Shown here: one piece after another, positions 21,389 through 33,313 of the stretch
Numbering within the stretch: position 1 is the first letter of the stretch
How the letters are laid out: the number at the start of each line of letters is the position of its first letter
Made by a program: the position numbers and the translations under genes
Assembly: GCA_028095005.1 (NCBI GenBank)
Contig: CM051461.1
Coordinates: forward strand, 173,049,144-173,113,143
DNA length: 64,000 nt
From: Rhynchospora pubera
Lineage: Eukaryota > Streptophyta > Magnoliopsida > Poales > Cyperaceae
Direction of reading: 5' to 3'
The notes under the pieces: generated by a model
What the model saw: the letters and a program-made list of their open reading frames with translations, nothing else
Databases searched by the model: none
What the model was told of the DNA's origin: nothing

Positions 21389-24300
21389 ATGGCGAGGGAG
21401 AGAGAGGTGGGGTGGGTGAAACAAAAACCTAGCACGAAGGTGTTTTCACCTGAGTATTATGCGCTATGCGCAGCTGGTGGTATGCTCAGTGCTGGTACAA
21501 CGCATCTCGCCATTACCCCTTTAGATGTTCTCAAGGTCAATATGCAGGTCTGATTATAAGGCTGCTCCCAATTCTTTCTTCTTCTTTTTATCTTTTAGAA
21601 GATTATTGTTTCTTCGAGAGGTTGATCTCTGACTTGTTTTACAAGGATTAACAGCCAGTTGAAGATCTGGTATTAGCCTCAATACTTGTTTAAGAACATT
21701 TGTTGGTTTTATTTGAGCATTAAGCCTTGCCTAATGCTCAGTTTGCAATTTAGTACCTAACAAACTGTTTAAAGAAAATTTTGATGGAATTAATCGATTT
21801 CAAGTATGTGATTCTTATCTGCAATTACAAAATGAACTGATGACACATACATTTATACCAATAGAGAACCAAATTATGAGTATGTTATCATAGAAACAAA
21901 GGTGTTTTGATTATAGTGTTGATTTATGTAAGAAGGAACTGAAATAATTACTTAATTAGTCAATAAGCTGCATATAAAATAATGCTTATAGTGTTGATTT
22001 ATTTCTTCACTGTTTAGGTGAACCCTTTGAAATATGACAGTATATTTTCCGGCCTAAGCACTCTAGTAAAGGAACAAGGACCAATGTCTCTTTGGCGAGG
22101 CTGGACAGGTAAATTTTTTGGGTACGGGTTTCAAGGCGGATGCAGATTTGGATTGTATGAGTACTTCAAGAAGAAGTACTCCGATACATTCATAGGCCAG
22201 CACAATAGAAGCATGGTGTATTTTGTCAGTAGCGCATCGGCACAGATTTTTGCTGATATTGCACTTTGCCCATTTGAGTCGGTAAAAGTTCGTGTTCAGA
22301 CCCAACCGATGTTTGCAAAAGGGTTAATTGATGGGTTTCCTCGGGTTTATGCATCAGAAGGCTTATTTGGGTTAGTAATTTCTATCATTAAATCTCAGTC
22401 AAAGTTACTACAGTTTGCCCCAAAATTTCTGTTAACCAACCTCAGTTAGGGCTGGCAACGAGTCGAATTCGAGCGAGCCAAGCCCTATTCGAATTCGATT
22501 CGAAATAAATTTGAACAAATTCGATTCGATTTGTCAAGGAATATCGAGTAGAGAAATTCAACCAGTATTCGATTCGTATTTATAACGAGCCAGTTTGACT
22601 CGAGCCGTTAATAACTCGAATTGACAAGTCATTCTTTACAGAGTTACGTATGGGCTAATGGGCTATGACCACAATTTTTTATACATAACTCTAACAGAGC
22701 TATTATATGCATTTTCAAACCAAAAAGCAAAGACACACAAACTAAGTGCAATAAAACATTATAAGCTAGTAATAAGATAAAATGATAAAGCATGATTCAA
22801 TCATTTCATATTTCCATGACACAATTCATACATCCAATAACAAAGAAGAGATGTAAGAGATACTTACGAAGGCAAAGAGACTGGTGCAGGATAAGCAAAG
22901 AGTGTGTAAGATAGAGACTAGAGAGTAGCGAGAGAGAAAAAACAGTAGAATCGAGAACCAGGCTACCAGCAAAGAGATTGAAGAGAAAAGGCGGTGAACA
23001 AATTTGAGGTCGGGTTTGATCAGAGCTAGAGGAGAAGAGAAAATTTGAGATCGGCGGAGCCACAGTGAAGAGAGATCTTTAGGGTTTTAGCCATAGAGTA
23101 AAAGGGGCGAGAGACTGAGAGATGAAAAGAGAGAAGTGATCAGAAGATTCTGGAGAGGAGAGAGAACTTTGCTTATAGAGGAAGTCACGAAGATTTTGGA
23201 TTTGGTAGGAGGGAAAACTTAGGTTTTCACTTTTCCACACCTAACTCTGCGTACATTACATGTGCTATGATATGATAGTATCGATAGTATCGCTAGATAT
23301 TTCGAGTTAATAATTCGCGAGCCACTAATGAGCGAACTCTCTACAGCTCGTATTCGATTCGGAACTAATTTCGAGCCTGGAAGCTCGATTCGTCAGAAAC
23401 TCGAAATTATTTCGAGCGAACTAGTTTCGAATAATTAGCGAATCGATCCCGAGCGAGTCATGAGCCACGAATTTTTTTGCCACCCCTAACCTCAGTGTTA
23501 CCTCTGCTGTGCCAAATAACCAAAGTCAAGTCATAAAAAAAAAAAAAAGAAAAAGACAGTAAAATTTATGTAAAAGTCCCGCACAGTCAATGCAGAGAAG
23601 TTTATTTAATTGTTTCTCCAGATCAAACCTGATGTAAATTTACAAGTAGATGACTTGTTCAAGTCAACAAAAGCTGATCTTACACAAAAGATAACAAATC
23701 AATAAAATAGCTTATTGTCACTGTGTATTGTTTTATGTATGTTACCTGTTTTTACGATTTTTGACCTGTAAGTGTCATGAATTCTGACAAAAGATCTAAT
23801 TTATGCTAGCAATTTTTTTCTTTGTGTATTATAGATTTTACAGAGGGCTTCTACCACTATGGTGTCGTAATCTCCCTTGTAAGAAATCTACATCCTTGCT
23901 ATGGTTATAGTACGATATTTTTTCCTTTTTGAAGTAGTATAATACAATTTTGTTAGAAATATTTAGGTCATCTGTTAAGTCATTCGATCTACGAATGCTA
24001 GGATGGTTTTTGGATAATTGATATAATCGTGATGCATCTCTAAGAAAACATTTACATGAGGACAGTTTCTATGCAAAGAACAAAGCTGTTTGATGGATTT
24101 TACTTGTGCTTAGAATAATGGACTCATTTATGTTGTGATTCTTTCCAAGATGCAAATTGAACTGGGTGTCTTTTTGAATGCAGTTTCTATGCTTATGTTT
24201 TCTACTTTCGAGCATTCAGTTGATTTTCTGTATGACAATGTGATTCAAAAGAGAAAGCGAGACTGTTCACAAGCCCAGCAGTTAGGCGTGACCTGTCTCG

Positions 24301-25160
24301 CAGGTTACATTTCTGGTGCCATTGGTACCGTTGTCTCAAATCCTGCTGATAATATCGTCTCTTCTCTGTACAATAACAAGGCCAAAAATGTCTTAGAGGT
24401 AAGTCAAAACTTCAATGTTTCTTTCAGTTGATTCTTATCTGAAATAACTAAACAAGCTTAAGTATATATTATTTTGAAATACTGAGTTTACTTTGTTACT
24501 GGTATGCCACTGCTGCCTATAGGTTTTCATATAGTGCAGGTTGTCTGATACCATTCATAATTGCCACCAGTACTAAAAAGCTTAATTCCAATTATTATAC
24601 ATGTTTCCTAATGATGTGCTAAAGATGGATAATTGGATACAAAATTCATTCTGTAATATTAAAATGTTAATGACCATTTTGCTCATGCTTCTTATAATTG
24701 CAAAAGGATCCGAGCATATATTTGGAACTTAAAAGTAATATTTTGATTTGGAAAAACATTTTGAATGAAAAATTTTCAAAAGCACCTAGCTGCTCTTAGT
24801 ACTTGGAGGAAAAGTTTAGGTGCCAGGACTCACGGTAATTAGGAGTCATTCCTGAATTGTATCATACCTAAATGGCATAAAATTATCATGTATTTTCAGG
24901 CTGTGAAGAACATAGGTTTTCCAGGTTTGTTTACGAGAAGTCTTTCCATTAGAATGACTCTAGTGGGGCCTGTTATTGCGATGCAATGGTTTTTCTACGA
25001 CTCCATTAAGTTACTAACTGGATTGTAAGTATCCTATTTTTTTCAATTAGAGATACCACAATGAAAGTACAATTTGACCAGAGAAATGATTTGCTATTTC
25101 AGGCCAACAAGTGGGGGTATGCCTATTGATGAGGAAATCGAGTTAAATAGCTCAGTATGA
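21389..25160 (+). CDS. MPT1: Mitochondrial phosphate carrier 1 (PHT3;3-type)
   Basis: Six exons: 21389-21547, 22018-22370, 23835-23878, 24184-24398, 24900-25024 and 25103-25160. They join in frame with GT-AG introns to 318 codons (317 aa), close to the family length. The carrier exchanges phosphate with hydroxide or protons across the inner mitochondrial membrane to supply ATP synthesis. Three repeats of the mitochondrial carrier fold are visible: repeat 1 with PLDVLKVNMQ (residues about 44-53), repeat 2 with PFESVKVRVQ, and repeat 3 with NPADNIVSSLYN. Phosphate-carrier features include GGMLSAGTTHLAITPLD, WRGW, GCRFGLYEYFK, PLWCRNLP and the end segment GPVIAMQWFFYDSIK. Wording and exon pattern fit MPT1 better than MPT2/MPT3, which carry longer targeting regions. 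Intron 2 holds a 1-kb hAT element. The gene is convergent with PMI1. Confidence 0.92.
22447..23488. mobile_element. Non-autonomous hAT element in MPT1 intron 2, 1042 bp
   Basis: ACCTCAGT is duplicated exactly at 22439-22446 and 23489-23496. The ends TAGGGCTGGCAA and TTGCCACCCCTA are inverted repeats. Subterminal zones are dense in TTCGA/CTCGA/GAATTCG motifs. The middle (22800-23200) is purine-rich on the plus strand. Read on the minus strand it resembles a CT-rich gene leader followed by an ATG near 23090, with no substantial frame. No transposase remains. Confidence 0.92.
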
Positions 25161-25945
25161 CACGTACTAACTAATGACAGTTTCTTTTACACGAATAAAG
25201 GCAAAACTTTTTTGGAGCCAAATGTAGATTCAGTTCCAACCCAAGTTCTCTCAAGTAGCAGCACCTTCACCTTCATTGGGTGACATTCAGTTTTTTTTTT
25301 TTTTTTTTTTTGTGGGAGGGGGGGGGGGGGGTCGTCTTTTGGCTTGATTGTATACAATACCTGGGTATTGTTATGTTTAATTAGCAGATTGCTTTTTTGT
25401 GTATAAAAGCAAATATTCGATATTAGTTATCCAGTCTTATGATGTTGTAGTTTCATTTGATTAAGTTGAATCTCTGTAAAGATATTCTGCTTGATCTGTC
25501 CGGTGTAGTTTCTTATTCTATTTTCTTTTATTATAGAATAAGTTCCAATTTTGCCCCTAATGGAAGTTTATGGCAACTTTTAATATGATTTCCATGGAGA
25601 AGCAGCCATTGTACGCATAACATACTCATGATGCATAAACAGTTTTTTACTGGTGTTACAAGTTATGTTCAAATTTAGCAGTCAAGAAATATTATCTACT
25701 TCCAGAATTACAAAGATACTTAAATTTTCAAACGGAAGCATAAAATGTAGTAGTAAAAGGAGTAATTATAGTTTCACTAGCAGTCTATAACTTCACTCGT
25801 ATATCAGACATTATACAATGAACAAGATGGTGGAATCGACAACTCTAAAAGGTACAGGTACAAGTGTATCGAATTTAGTATAGCCGGCCAAATTCAGCCA
25901 TTTCGATACACAACTACAAATAGAAATATAAAATAACTACATCTC
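25161..25945. other. Convergent 3' flanks of MPT1 and PMI1
   Basis: The two stop codons are 785 bp apart, so both 3' UTRs fall here. It contains an unusual T-run then G-run junction at about 25289-25331. No further gene is supported. Confidence 0.6.
25289..25331. repeat. Poly(T)/poly(G) homopolymer junction
   Basis: A run of more than 20 T is followed by TGTGGGA and more than 10 G. It is directly visible, but its exact length is likely to be unreliable. Confidence 0.8.
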
Positions 25946-28510
25946 CTACTCTGGCAATTTGACATCTGGATTTCTCAGTGGTTTCAGCCACATGTCAGCC
26001 ATGATTCTAGAAGAGATGCTCCAGAGCAAATCAACCCCGCCTTTTCCTTGTACAATCTTTGCACTCTTCCTTCCTGCTTTGCTCAACCCATATGCCACCA
26101 GCCACTGCATAGCTGTGAGCCTCTGCCTTTCTCCATCCCAGATGCTTCTCTTTAAGCCTGACCGAATTTTGATCCCTCCTACATGCAAGCTTGCCACTTT
26201 ATACTTAGCTTCATCATCATTTCCATTTCCTTCCACTCTTACCGCTTGAATTGTAACAATTGACGGGGCACCTACTGTTTCATACCGCCTCAGTGGATCC
26301 CTCAACTGAATTACCACTAACATTGTCACATGATTGGCTGTAACAGAACCATTAACCCATTCTTCTGGTGGTATCATGAGCTCCAAAATATTCTTTTCAC
26401 CTGATTTCTTGGGTAGTGCTGATATATCAAAGGGAGCTTGTTCTTCTGCCATATCTGCTTGCACTTTCAACGCATCAACTGCCATAGTTTCGATCTTCTG
26501 TAGTGCCATCACTAAGATCTCATCAATTGTCACTGGCTCCTCTTTTGCATTCCATATCCCTGTTATGATTCTTTGTTTCCTTCCTTCGTTGATCGCCTGC
26601 CCCATAGTTTTCAGAGCAGCAACAGATCTAGCAGCACTCGAGCTTGCGATTTCTTTGCTTCTCCCACTAATTATCGTTGATGCCATTCCCTCAAATGCAA
26701 TCTGCTCAGCTGTTTTTCCCACTAATTCATCCATTGATGCTAGATTGAAAAGTTTAGATCCCAGTTCCTCAACTCCAACTGCAGCCAGTCGCTGGAAAAA
26801 CTCAACGCCATTTGTGACATTTTGATCGGTGATAATGAAAGGTTTTGATATCTGCATGGCAAGTTTTGGTATGTCCTTTTTCTCAACCTCGACATCAAAT
26901 GGGTTCATTGATGCCAGGTAGCCTCCATCCCGGGTTTGAACTATCGGGCCCAGTCCCTTCCCTAAATCAGAGATGTAGGCAGCATTTTCTTTCTCTGTCC
27001 GAAGCCATTTCGCAGATGTGGTTTGAGATATCTCAAACTCTGCACCTTTGGTATCCTCAGTTTCAAGCAACTGAAGGAACTCTCTTGTCACCGTCTCTTC
27101 ATCAGCATCAAGCTGAACTGTCTCATCTTCTGGGAGCAACTTGCTTTGCTCAGGCTCAGCTCCAATCGTCATCATTGATTCAAGGGCCTGTATTTGTTGT
27201 GCAATGGCCTCAAGTTCATTGACCCTGGTAAGATGTGCACTATCATGCACTACTTCTTTCACAACTTCATTTGTTGCCGAGGACTCCTCCACTGTCTCAA
27301 CTGGTTCAGTTTTTTCGACTTGTTGTGCTTTACCTTTCTTATCCTCACTTTCGCTCACCTCATCTTGCACTTCAATCCCCTTATCAACTACTTCAAACTC
27401 TGGCAGTTCTAATTCTTCTTTTGCTTCTGGCTCATCCTGGCTGGGCCCGTCAAGACTGAACTCATCAATCCCTTTCAGGTCAACAACAGATAAATCCCTT
27501 GTTGGGGTGAAAGAGGGCTCCGATCGAGATACCTTTGGGCTTGGAACGCTAAAGGAGGACTTTGATTGCTTTCTTGCATAAGAAGAGGAAGAAGATGACT
27601 GGACTGATTTCTCAGCCTGGTTGTAAAGTCCCACACCTTTATCTTCCATTATTTGAAACCCCAGTTTTACTACTAGTTCTCCCCCTTTAGCCTTCCCAAT
27701 TAGTGGAAACTTCATGTCCCATTGCCTCACACGTGCACCCTCAGAACTTAATCTTTCCATGGACTCCTTTACTAGCGAGCTAAGGTCTACTATTTTTTTA
27801 CCAAAATCCAACTCAGGTGCATCAATGGCCAGAGTTGATAAAACAAACAGCCGCTCCTCAAGCTTAAGTGGTTTGCCAGTGCCGGCTCCACCTGAGCAGT
27901 AAACATGGCACCGGATGAAAAGTGTTTCTTCAAAATCAACAGAGCCTTGCAAGACTCTTGCTGGCATAGTCTGGACAGCCCCATCCTTCGTTTCCTTCTT
28001 GCGCACGGAGACTGCCAGACGGAGCCCATTCATGGAAGTGGGCAAACCCTGGATAGCCACCACCTCAACTGACAACAAACAGCCAAGTCTTTGCATTCCA
28101 ATATGGGACAATGCACGCATAGGCTTCCAGTTCCATATGCCTTTCTTCTCAGTAGCAGTTGATGTCGCAATGACTGCTGGAGTTGCTGACATACTCTGGC
28201 TCTTGGAAGGAGCATGGCGGCGGCGGTCATGACCAGAGACTGGGTCACTATCATCTTCTTGTTCCTGGTTGGATTTGGGCCTGGATCGCCAGGGAGACAT
28301 AGACATGCGGCGGGACCGAGGGCGGTTCTCAGAGCGAGCAATGTCCGGGCCATCATTGGCTTGAATTATGTCAGCAGCTGTGGGGTCTGCTGTGCGTGGA
28401 AGGGCTAGTGAGGCTGTTCGGCGTGCAGTATGTGCTTGGTACATTGAGTGGCTGAGAGCATCAAGTTCTTGAAGGATTTGGTTATTGCTTGAGCTTCTTT
28501 GTTCAGCCAT
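25946..28510 (-). CDS. PMI1: PLASTID MOVEMENT IMPAIRED 1 (NT-C2 domain protein)
   Basis: A single uninterrupted 854-aa frame, near the usual length of about 840 aa. Order of parts: a conserved N-terminus (ILQELDALSHSMYQAHTARRTASLALPR), a basic Ser-rich linker, and an N-terminal C2 domain (NT-C2/EEIG1-EHBP1 type, about residues 125-290: WNWKPMRALSHIGMQRLGCL, SVRKKETKDG, FEETLFIRCHVY). An acidic low-complexity middle follows (about 310-430), then a long C-terminal half (FLQLLETEDTKGAEFEIS, ALQKIETMAVDALKVQADMA, QLRDPLRRYETVGAPSIVTI, AYGLSKAGRKSAKIVQGKGG). In Arabidopsis the protein is needed for light-driven chloroplast and nuclear positioning through actin, so it probably acts at the plasma membrane or cytosol. 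The start is the first ATG, just 3' of a TC repeat in the leader. No lesion was seen. Confidence 0.93.
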   Translation of the reverse strand: MAEQRSSSNNQILQELDALSHSMYQAHTARRTASLALPRTADPTAADIIQANDGPDIARSENRPRSRRMSMSPWRSRPKSNQEQEDDSDPVSGHDRRRHAPSKSQSMSATPAVIATSTATEKKGIWNWKPMRALSHIGMQRLGCLLSVEVVAIQGLPTSMNGLRLAVSVRKKETKDGAVQTMPARVLQGSVDFEETLFIRCHVYCSGGAGTGKPLKLEERLFVLSTLAIDAPELDFGKKIVDLSSLVKESMERLSSEGARVRQWDMKFPLIGKAKGGELVVKLGFQIMEDKGVGLYNQAEKSVQSSSSSSYARKQSKSSFSVPSPKVSRSEPSFTPTRDLSVVDLKGIDEFSLDGPSQDEPEAKEELELPEFEVVDKGIEVQDEVSESEDKKGKAQQVEKTEPVETVEESSATNEVVKEVVHDSAHLTRVNELEAIAQQIQALESMMTIGAEPEQSKLLPEDETVQLDADEETVTREFLQLLETEDTKGAEFEISQTTSAKWLRTEKENAAYISDLGKGLGPIVQTRDGGYLASMNPFDVEVEKKDIPKLAMQISKPFIITDQNVTNGVEFFQRLAAVGVEELGSKLFNLASMDELVGKTAEQIAFEGMASTIISGRSKEIASSSAARSVAALKTMGQAINEGRKQRIITGIWNAKEEPVTIDEILVMALQKIETMAVDALKVQADMAEEQAPFDISALPKKSGEKNILELMIPPEEWVNGSVTANHVTMLVVIQLRDPLRRYETVGAPSIVTIQAVRVEGNGNDDEAKYKVASLHVGGIKIRSGLKRSIWDGERQRLTAMQWLVAYGLSKAGRKSAKIVQGKGGVDLLWSISSRIMADMWLKPLRNPDVKLPE

Positions 28511-29439
28511 TTTTCAGGGTGGGTTTGAGAGAGAGAGAGAGAGAAGGTGGTTATTACTCTCTTTATAATAATTTAATTTAATGTTAGTTATCTATTATGT
28601 TTTTCTTCTTTTCGAATAATTCTCTGTGGTGGAAGTTAAGATAAGAAGAGAATTTGCAAGAACAAGGGAGTTTATGGTTTAAAGTGATGTGGGACATAAA
28701 TTTGGATGATTTGAGGCTATGAATGGAGGTCCTGAGATGAGAAGCAAAACGGAGATTAGAGCTGTCTCGACTTGAGCCAGTTTGATTGCGAGAGGAGACG
28801 TAGAGACAAATCGGAGAGCCCTTGATGTCAAATGGCTTCCGTTTTTTTCTGGCGTAAAACTTTTACGAAACCTATGATATTTAAAAAAAAAAATAGAAAA
28901 AAAAGGAGACAAAAGAAACAAATGAAAAGGAAAGGAAAATATATATCCAAGTAAAAACTAAGTAACAAGTGGACAACATTGCCTCCCCCCCCCCCCCCCC
29001 CCCACCTTTTTTTTTTTTTTGAGACATTTAGAGGGAAGTCAAACCTTCCAATTGTACACATCCACAAGAAGTGTAATGCAATGCTGGAGAATTCTCGTAG
29101 CATTTTCATACAATCAGGTAATGTGTGATTTCCTTAGCGACCACAGCAATCACTAATCAGAATACGTAAAGACTTTATGAAAAGCCTGGATATCCGGCAT
29201 ACCATAGAAGAATATTACTAAATCACAGAAACAACAATAAATTTTATAGTTTTCATTTTCGAACCTTGAATTTTGTTGAAGCCCTTGGGGAAAGAAAGAT
29301 TTTACACTACAAATCTGATCATGCAAGAGAAATAAACATAAGGAGCAATAACTGCGCCCTTATCTCTCTTTTAACAGCAACCAATTTTTTAATACTAATT
29401 ATTAAAATTTTGAACTAATAAGATATTACATTTATCACG
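28511..29439. other. PMI1 leader/promoter and 3' flank of the 130-aa gene
   Basis: Read on the minus strand this is the PMI1 5' region. It has a (TC)n tract 17-36 bases before the ATG (28527-28546) and a C-run/T-run homopolymer junction at 28983-29022. No separate gene is supported. Confidence 0.55.
28983..29022. repeat. Poly(C)/poly(T) homopolymer junction
   Basis: About 20 C, then ACC, then about 14 T. Exact length is uncertain. Confidence 0.8.
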
Positions 29440-31945
29440 TTAGTTTGGCTGGAGAACTTTTTCCTGACAATTATCCTCACTGCTTGTTCCCGCAAACTCT
29501 CGTCTTTCATCCGCATTAGCAGTTATGACTGGCATCCATACATCAGCAGTGCTGCTCAATATAGATTTTACTTGTGGGTCATCAGCCATAGCTGACGATA
29601 TCATCTTATCAACATCATCGAGCTTTGCTGATAGCCTGTCCAGCTCAGCAGCTATTTCCAACTGTGTTCCAAATTTTCGAGAGATCAAAATGTCAAAAAG
29701 ATTTGTACAGCAGGAATAGTATACATAAGCGTACCTTTTTTCCCAACTAAATACCTTTTCAATACCCTTTGGGTCTGTATTTGTCTTACATACTTTGGAT
29801 ATTTACTTCCTTACCTACTAAGATCAATTTTTGGCTATCAAGATGTGAATCAAAATACAATAAATATCAGTACAAGTTGTCATGACCATAATGAAACAAC
29901 TATAGAAAATCTTAGGAGATGAATTAGAATGCCAAGCAAAAAAGGGGAGGTCTAGTATTACTTCTTGTTAAGTAGGTGATTTCAAGTAGCTTTATTGGTG
30001 TTATTTAACATGAGCTTTTAAAATAATCTCTTCTTTCTCAGCAAACTATTTGCCTTCATAATTCTTACAAGTAGGTCTACTAAGTACAAAAATTTCTCAA
30101 ATTATTCCCAATCCCAGAAATTGAGTTCAAATTTCAGCAAATTCACTCTAAAACCTCTCAAATTCCAGAAGTTCCTTGTCACACCCGAACCGAGACAGGA
30201 CACAAGGGTCCTCTCTTCCAACGTATATCATACTTCACTGTACTTGCATGTGATATCTATGATTTCTAAAAATTTTCACGAAGATCTATATAATTTCAGG
30301 GTTTTGTAGTTTGTAATTGATGAGGTCCACAATTGATGTTGATACAAGCCTAAATTAGTACCAGCGCAGTGAATTAAATTATATATTGATCAATTTGCTA
30401 GTACATGCACAATGAGATAATTAATAAAATCTTCAACACGGTAACATCACATTGCACCACTAATCCTAGTTGCAAGATGTCATCCCATTTGCAGCGTGTA
30501 CAATAAGGGCTACATACTTTTAGCAATGCCAGTGAAGATAAGCAACTGCTCTTTGGCAGATACAAATAACTAATGTTTCTACTATTTGAATCAGATTAAA
30601 AATTCAGTACTAAATATACTAACTGATGCTGAATATTCCCATTTGTATCTCATGATGGGTAACCAATATTTACTAGTATCAAAGGTATCGATACTCAGTC
30701 TTCACTCACAATCTAAAAAATCTTGTTGTTATCCCAAGATGCTTGGTATTTTTTAATTAATACACAATAAATGTTGGGGCTGTAAGATACTCTGCAGACG
30801 ATGATGAACTGCAAACTTTTAGAGAGAAATAAAGTTTCTAATACATTACTCAATACTAAATTACTGAACTAATACAATAGTAGCAGTACCAACAGTATGA
30901 TAATTGATATTATGAAAGACATTATGGAATACTTGTTCTGAGCAATTTCTCCCTTGGAACCCTAATCAATCTTAACTGATAACCTAAATCGCATTAGCAC
31001 CATGCACCCAACTATCATTATAAAAGAAAATTGACACAAATAACGATTAAGTACTGTTCTCTATTGAACCAGGATAGAGCAGCAATGACATTAAATATTG
31101 ATGAAGTACCTCGTCAAGATGCTTTGCTGGCTTTTCTGGCACCTTGGTTACCTCTAAGCCGAGTGCTTCTATCTTAGCACGTAGTTCTACCTCCTCTTCA
31201 TTGCTTAATGATTCAACCTACAAATTTTGGATTCTATTATCCAATTAATTATTTGTCTGTTGGCTCAATGAAACTCAATCAGGACTCGAATATGCATCGG
31301 TATGAAAGTAAAACACCCAACCAGTACTCTTTTTTTCAATTGAGAAGCACAGTTACAATGCTTAGGTAAAAGCTAGAAACTTTTCTTTTTATTCTTATGA
31401 TAACTAGATTATGTTTCTAATGGACATGTGAACTTTGTTGCATTATTTCGAGGAAAAAAAATCCTTATTGCTATTTTTTATACTATTTGTTAAATTGTCC
31501 ATAATACCATACAAACTCCAAGATTCGTTTCCAATAGATAAAAATAGATACACTTCAAAACAATGGCATCAACTATAAATCTGATCTTAATTTTACTCCT
31601 CTACTGTCTGCATGAGAATCTGGGTAGAACTTCTCTCGAATTTAACACAATTCAGGATATGACAGACTCAGATTAAAAGCCCTTCCAAATTTTCACACTA
31701 AAAGACCCAATTGTGCTCAAAATCTTCACTAATTCAGTAATTCTACATCAGCATCAAATCAATCAAAAATCCAAGTAATAACCGTATCCCCTTGATAATT
31801 AATCTATATCCTCCACAAATCCACACCAATGCATCTACAATTACACAAAACGAGGTGACTCCTAGTGAAAGCCGATGCTTACCTGTTGTAAAAGCGTCGA
31901 TAGGAGCTCAAACAGCGGCGCATCGGCTTTCAATTCGTCCGCCAT
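29440..31945 (-). CDS. Small acidic helical protein, unknown function (130 aa)
   Basis: Three exons on the minus strand: 31883-31945, 31110-31217 and 29440-29661. All boundaries are GT-AG and in phase 0, giving 130 aa. The protein starts MADELKADAPLFELLSTLLQ. Exon 2 is acidic and helical (ESLSNEEEVELRAKIEALGL), and exon 3 carries LEIAAELDRLSAKLDDVDKM and then STADVWMPVITANADERREF. Heptad-like leucines across exons 2-3 suggest a coiled coil and therefore a subunit or adaptor role. There is no signal peptide or membrane segment. Splice sites and codon structure support a real gene and its wording looks conserved, but I could not assign a named family. A 765-bp foldback element lies about 270 bp upstream of the ATG. 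Confidence 0.75.
30177..30310 (-). mobile_element. Possible LTR end fragment in intron 2
   Basis: TGTCACACCCGAACCGAG resembles the reverse complement of the LTR end at 39463-39480 (TGTCACACCCCAAAACCAAG). That terminus is typical of plant Ty3/gypsy LTRs. The inner boundary is undefined and no partner LTR was found. Confidence 0.3.
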
Positions 31946-32212
31946 TTTTTTTTTTATTTATCCCTTCTTTTTCTCACGCTTTTATCAACTTACCCCTTTC
32001 TCTCTCCTCTCCGATTGTTTCTTTTCTTCTCCAACGCGAGTCCTGCGGAATGACGGTCGAAATCGTCTCAATTCTCATATGCAATGGAGGCGACGGTGGT
32101 TTTTTATATGAGATTTTGCATGAGCTCCACTGCTCCAGAAGGATTCATCTTTGTCCATTTATTACAGAAACGGAGAGGATAGGTGACAATATTCAGACGG
32201 ACCGAACCATGA
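31946..32212 (-). promoter_or_regulatory. Upstream region of the 130-aa gene
   Basis: Short region between the ATG and the foldback element, with A-rich tracts on the coding strand directly before the ATG. No TATA box was assigned. Confidence 0.4.
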
Positions 32213-32977
32213 GGGAGGTGCTTTGGGCAACGGGATTTTTACTTGGAGCAACATATCTTTTTTTGAAATGTCTAAATTATCCTTATTATCAATTAAGATT
32301 TGTTACCTAAATTATTTCTTCACTGTGTTTTTATTTTATTTCCTTAACCGTAATTTTCTTGTCTTTTAAATTTCCGCTAATTATATTCTACCTCTTGAAT
32401 GGTGCATAATTAAGTTACCGAGAATGTACCGTACGTATTCAATGATAAAAGATGATCATTCAATGATGAAAGATGATCATAAGTTGGGAGAAGTCTGAGC
32501 ATTTTCTTCCATAATCCTAAAGAAAGAAATATTGTATTTTCTATTAAGCTTTACTTTAATTTGAAAATCAATCTTTTAGAGGAATAAAAAGTCAAAAATA
32601 ATGGCACAACTGATATTTAATGAAACTATAAAAAGTTCACCTGAAGCTTTACTTTCATATCCGAGACCATCCTTAACCTCTCAGCTTGTGCAACTAATGA
32701 CGAGGTTAATGTGATATACAGCTATTTTTCTAAAGAGCATTGTAATTTTTAAAATTCTTTTACCCGGAGAGAGTCGACAAATTTACACTTTGAGTTCAAA
32801 AATTAGCAGAAGTCAATTTTTAATTTTTAATAAAAAAGGGGAGGAGAGGACATACTAGATTTAGTCGGTCTAGCCGGGGCTCAATGAATTTTTAACATTG
32901 ATAGTAAGGGTAATTTAGACATTTAGAGAAAAATCATGTTGCTCCAAGTAAAAATCATGTTGTCCAAAGCACCTCCC
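32213..32977. mobile_element. Terminal-inverted-repeat DNA element, 765 bp
   Basis: GGGAGGTGCTTTGG at the left pairs with CCAAAGCACCTCCC at the right. The inverted repeat extends about 70 bp and includes GATTTTTACTTGGAGCAACA. The 8-9 bp sequence AACCATGA(G) is duplicated at 32205-32212 and 32978-32985. No transposase is present. The duplication length allows either a Mutator-like or a hAT origin. The arms contain a tandem CAACATGATTTTT motif. Confidence 0.85.
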
Positions 32978-32985
32978 AACCATGA

Positions 32986-33313
32986 GTAGGTGTCAATGGA
33001 AGGTTTGACAATATCTGATTCAGATGGCGGTTAGTTGGTTTAAGATGAGATTTTATTACGCGTTTCTTGGACCCAATTAGGCGATAATGGCGCAAAATAG
33101 TTTTCCCACCAAATTTATTTTACTTCTATAATCTCTAATAATTACGTCCGGGAAAGAAAAAATAGATATTTTAAGTAAGGACCAAGAAGAGTCTAATTCT
33201 GACAAAGTATACAGGTGGTCGGGCCTACGCAGTGTATCACATCTTTTGAATTTTATGTAACAATTATTTTGTTATATTGTATGCATCGAATTATTCATTT
33301 TGGATCCAATTAG
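32986..33313. other. AT-rich spacer
   Basis: No gene or recognised repeat. Confidence 0.5.

Noticed and set aside
27141..27581. Several plus-strand frames up to about 160 codons across 25950-28400
   Set aside because: Antisense shadows of the intact PMI1 coding sequence.
31792..32310. Plus-strand frame of about 170 codons
   Set aside because: Runs antisense through exon 1 of the 130-aa gene and into the TIR element. No recognisable domain.
32086..32320. Possible plus-strand gene start upstream of the TIR element
   Set aside because: The frame reads into the transposon end and lacks domains.
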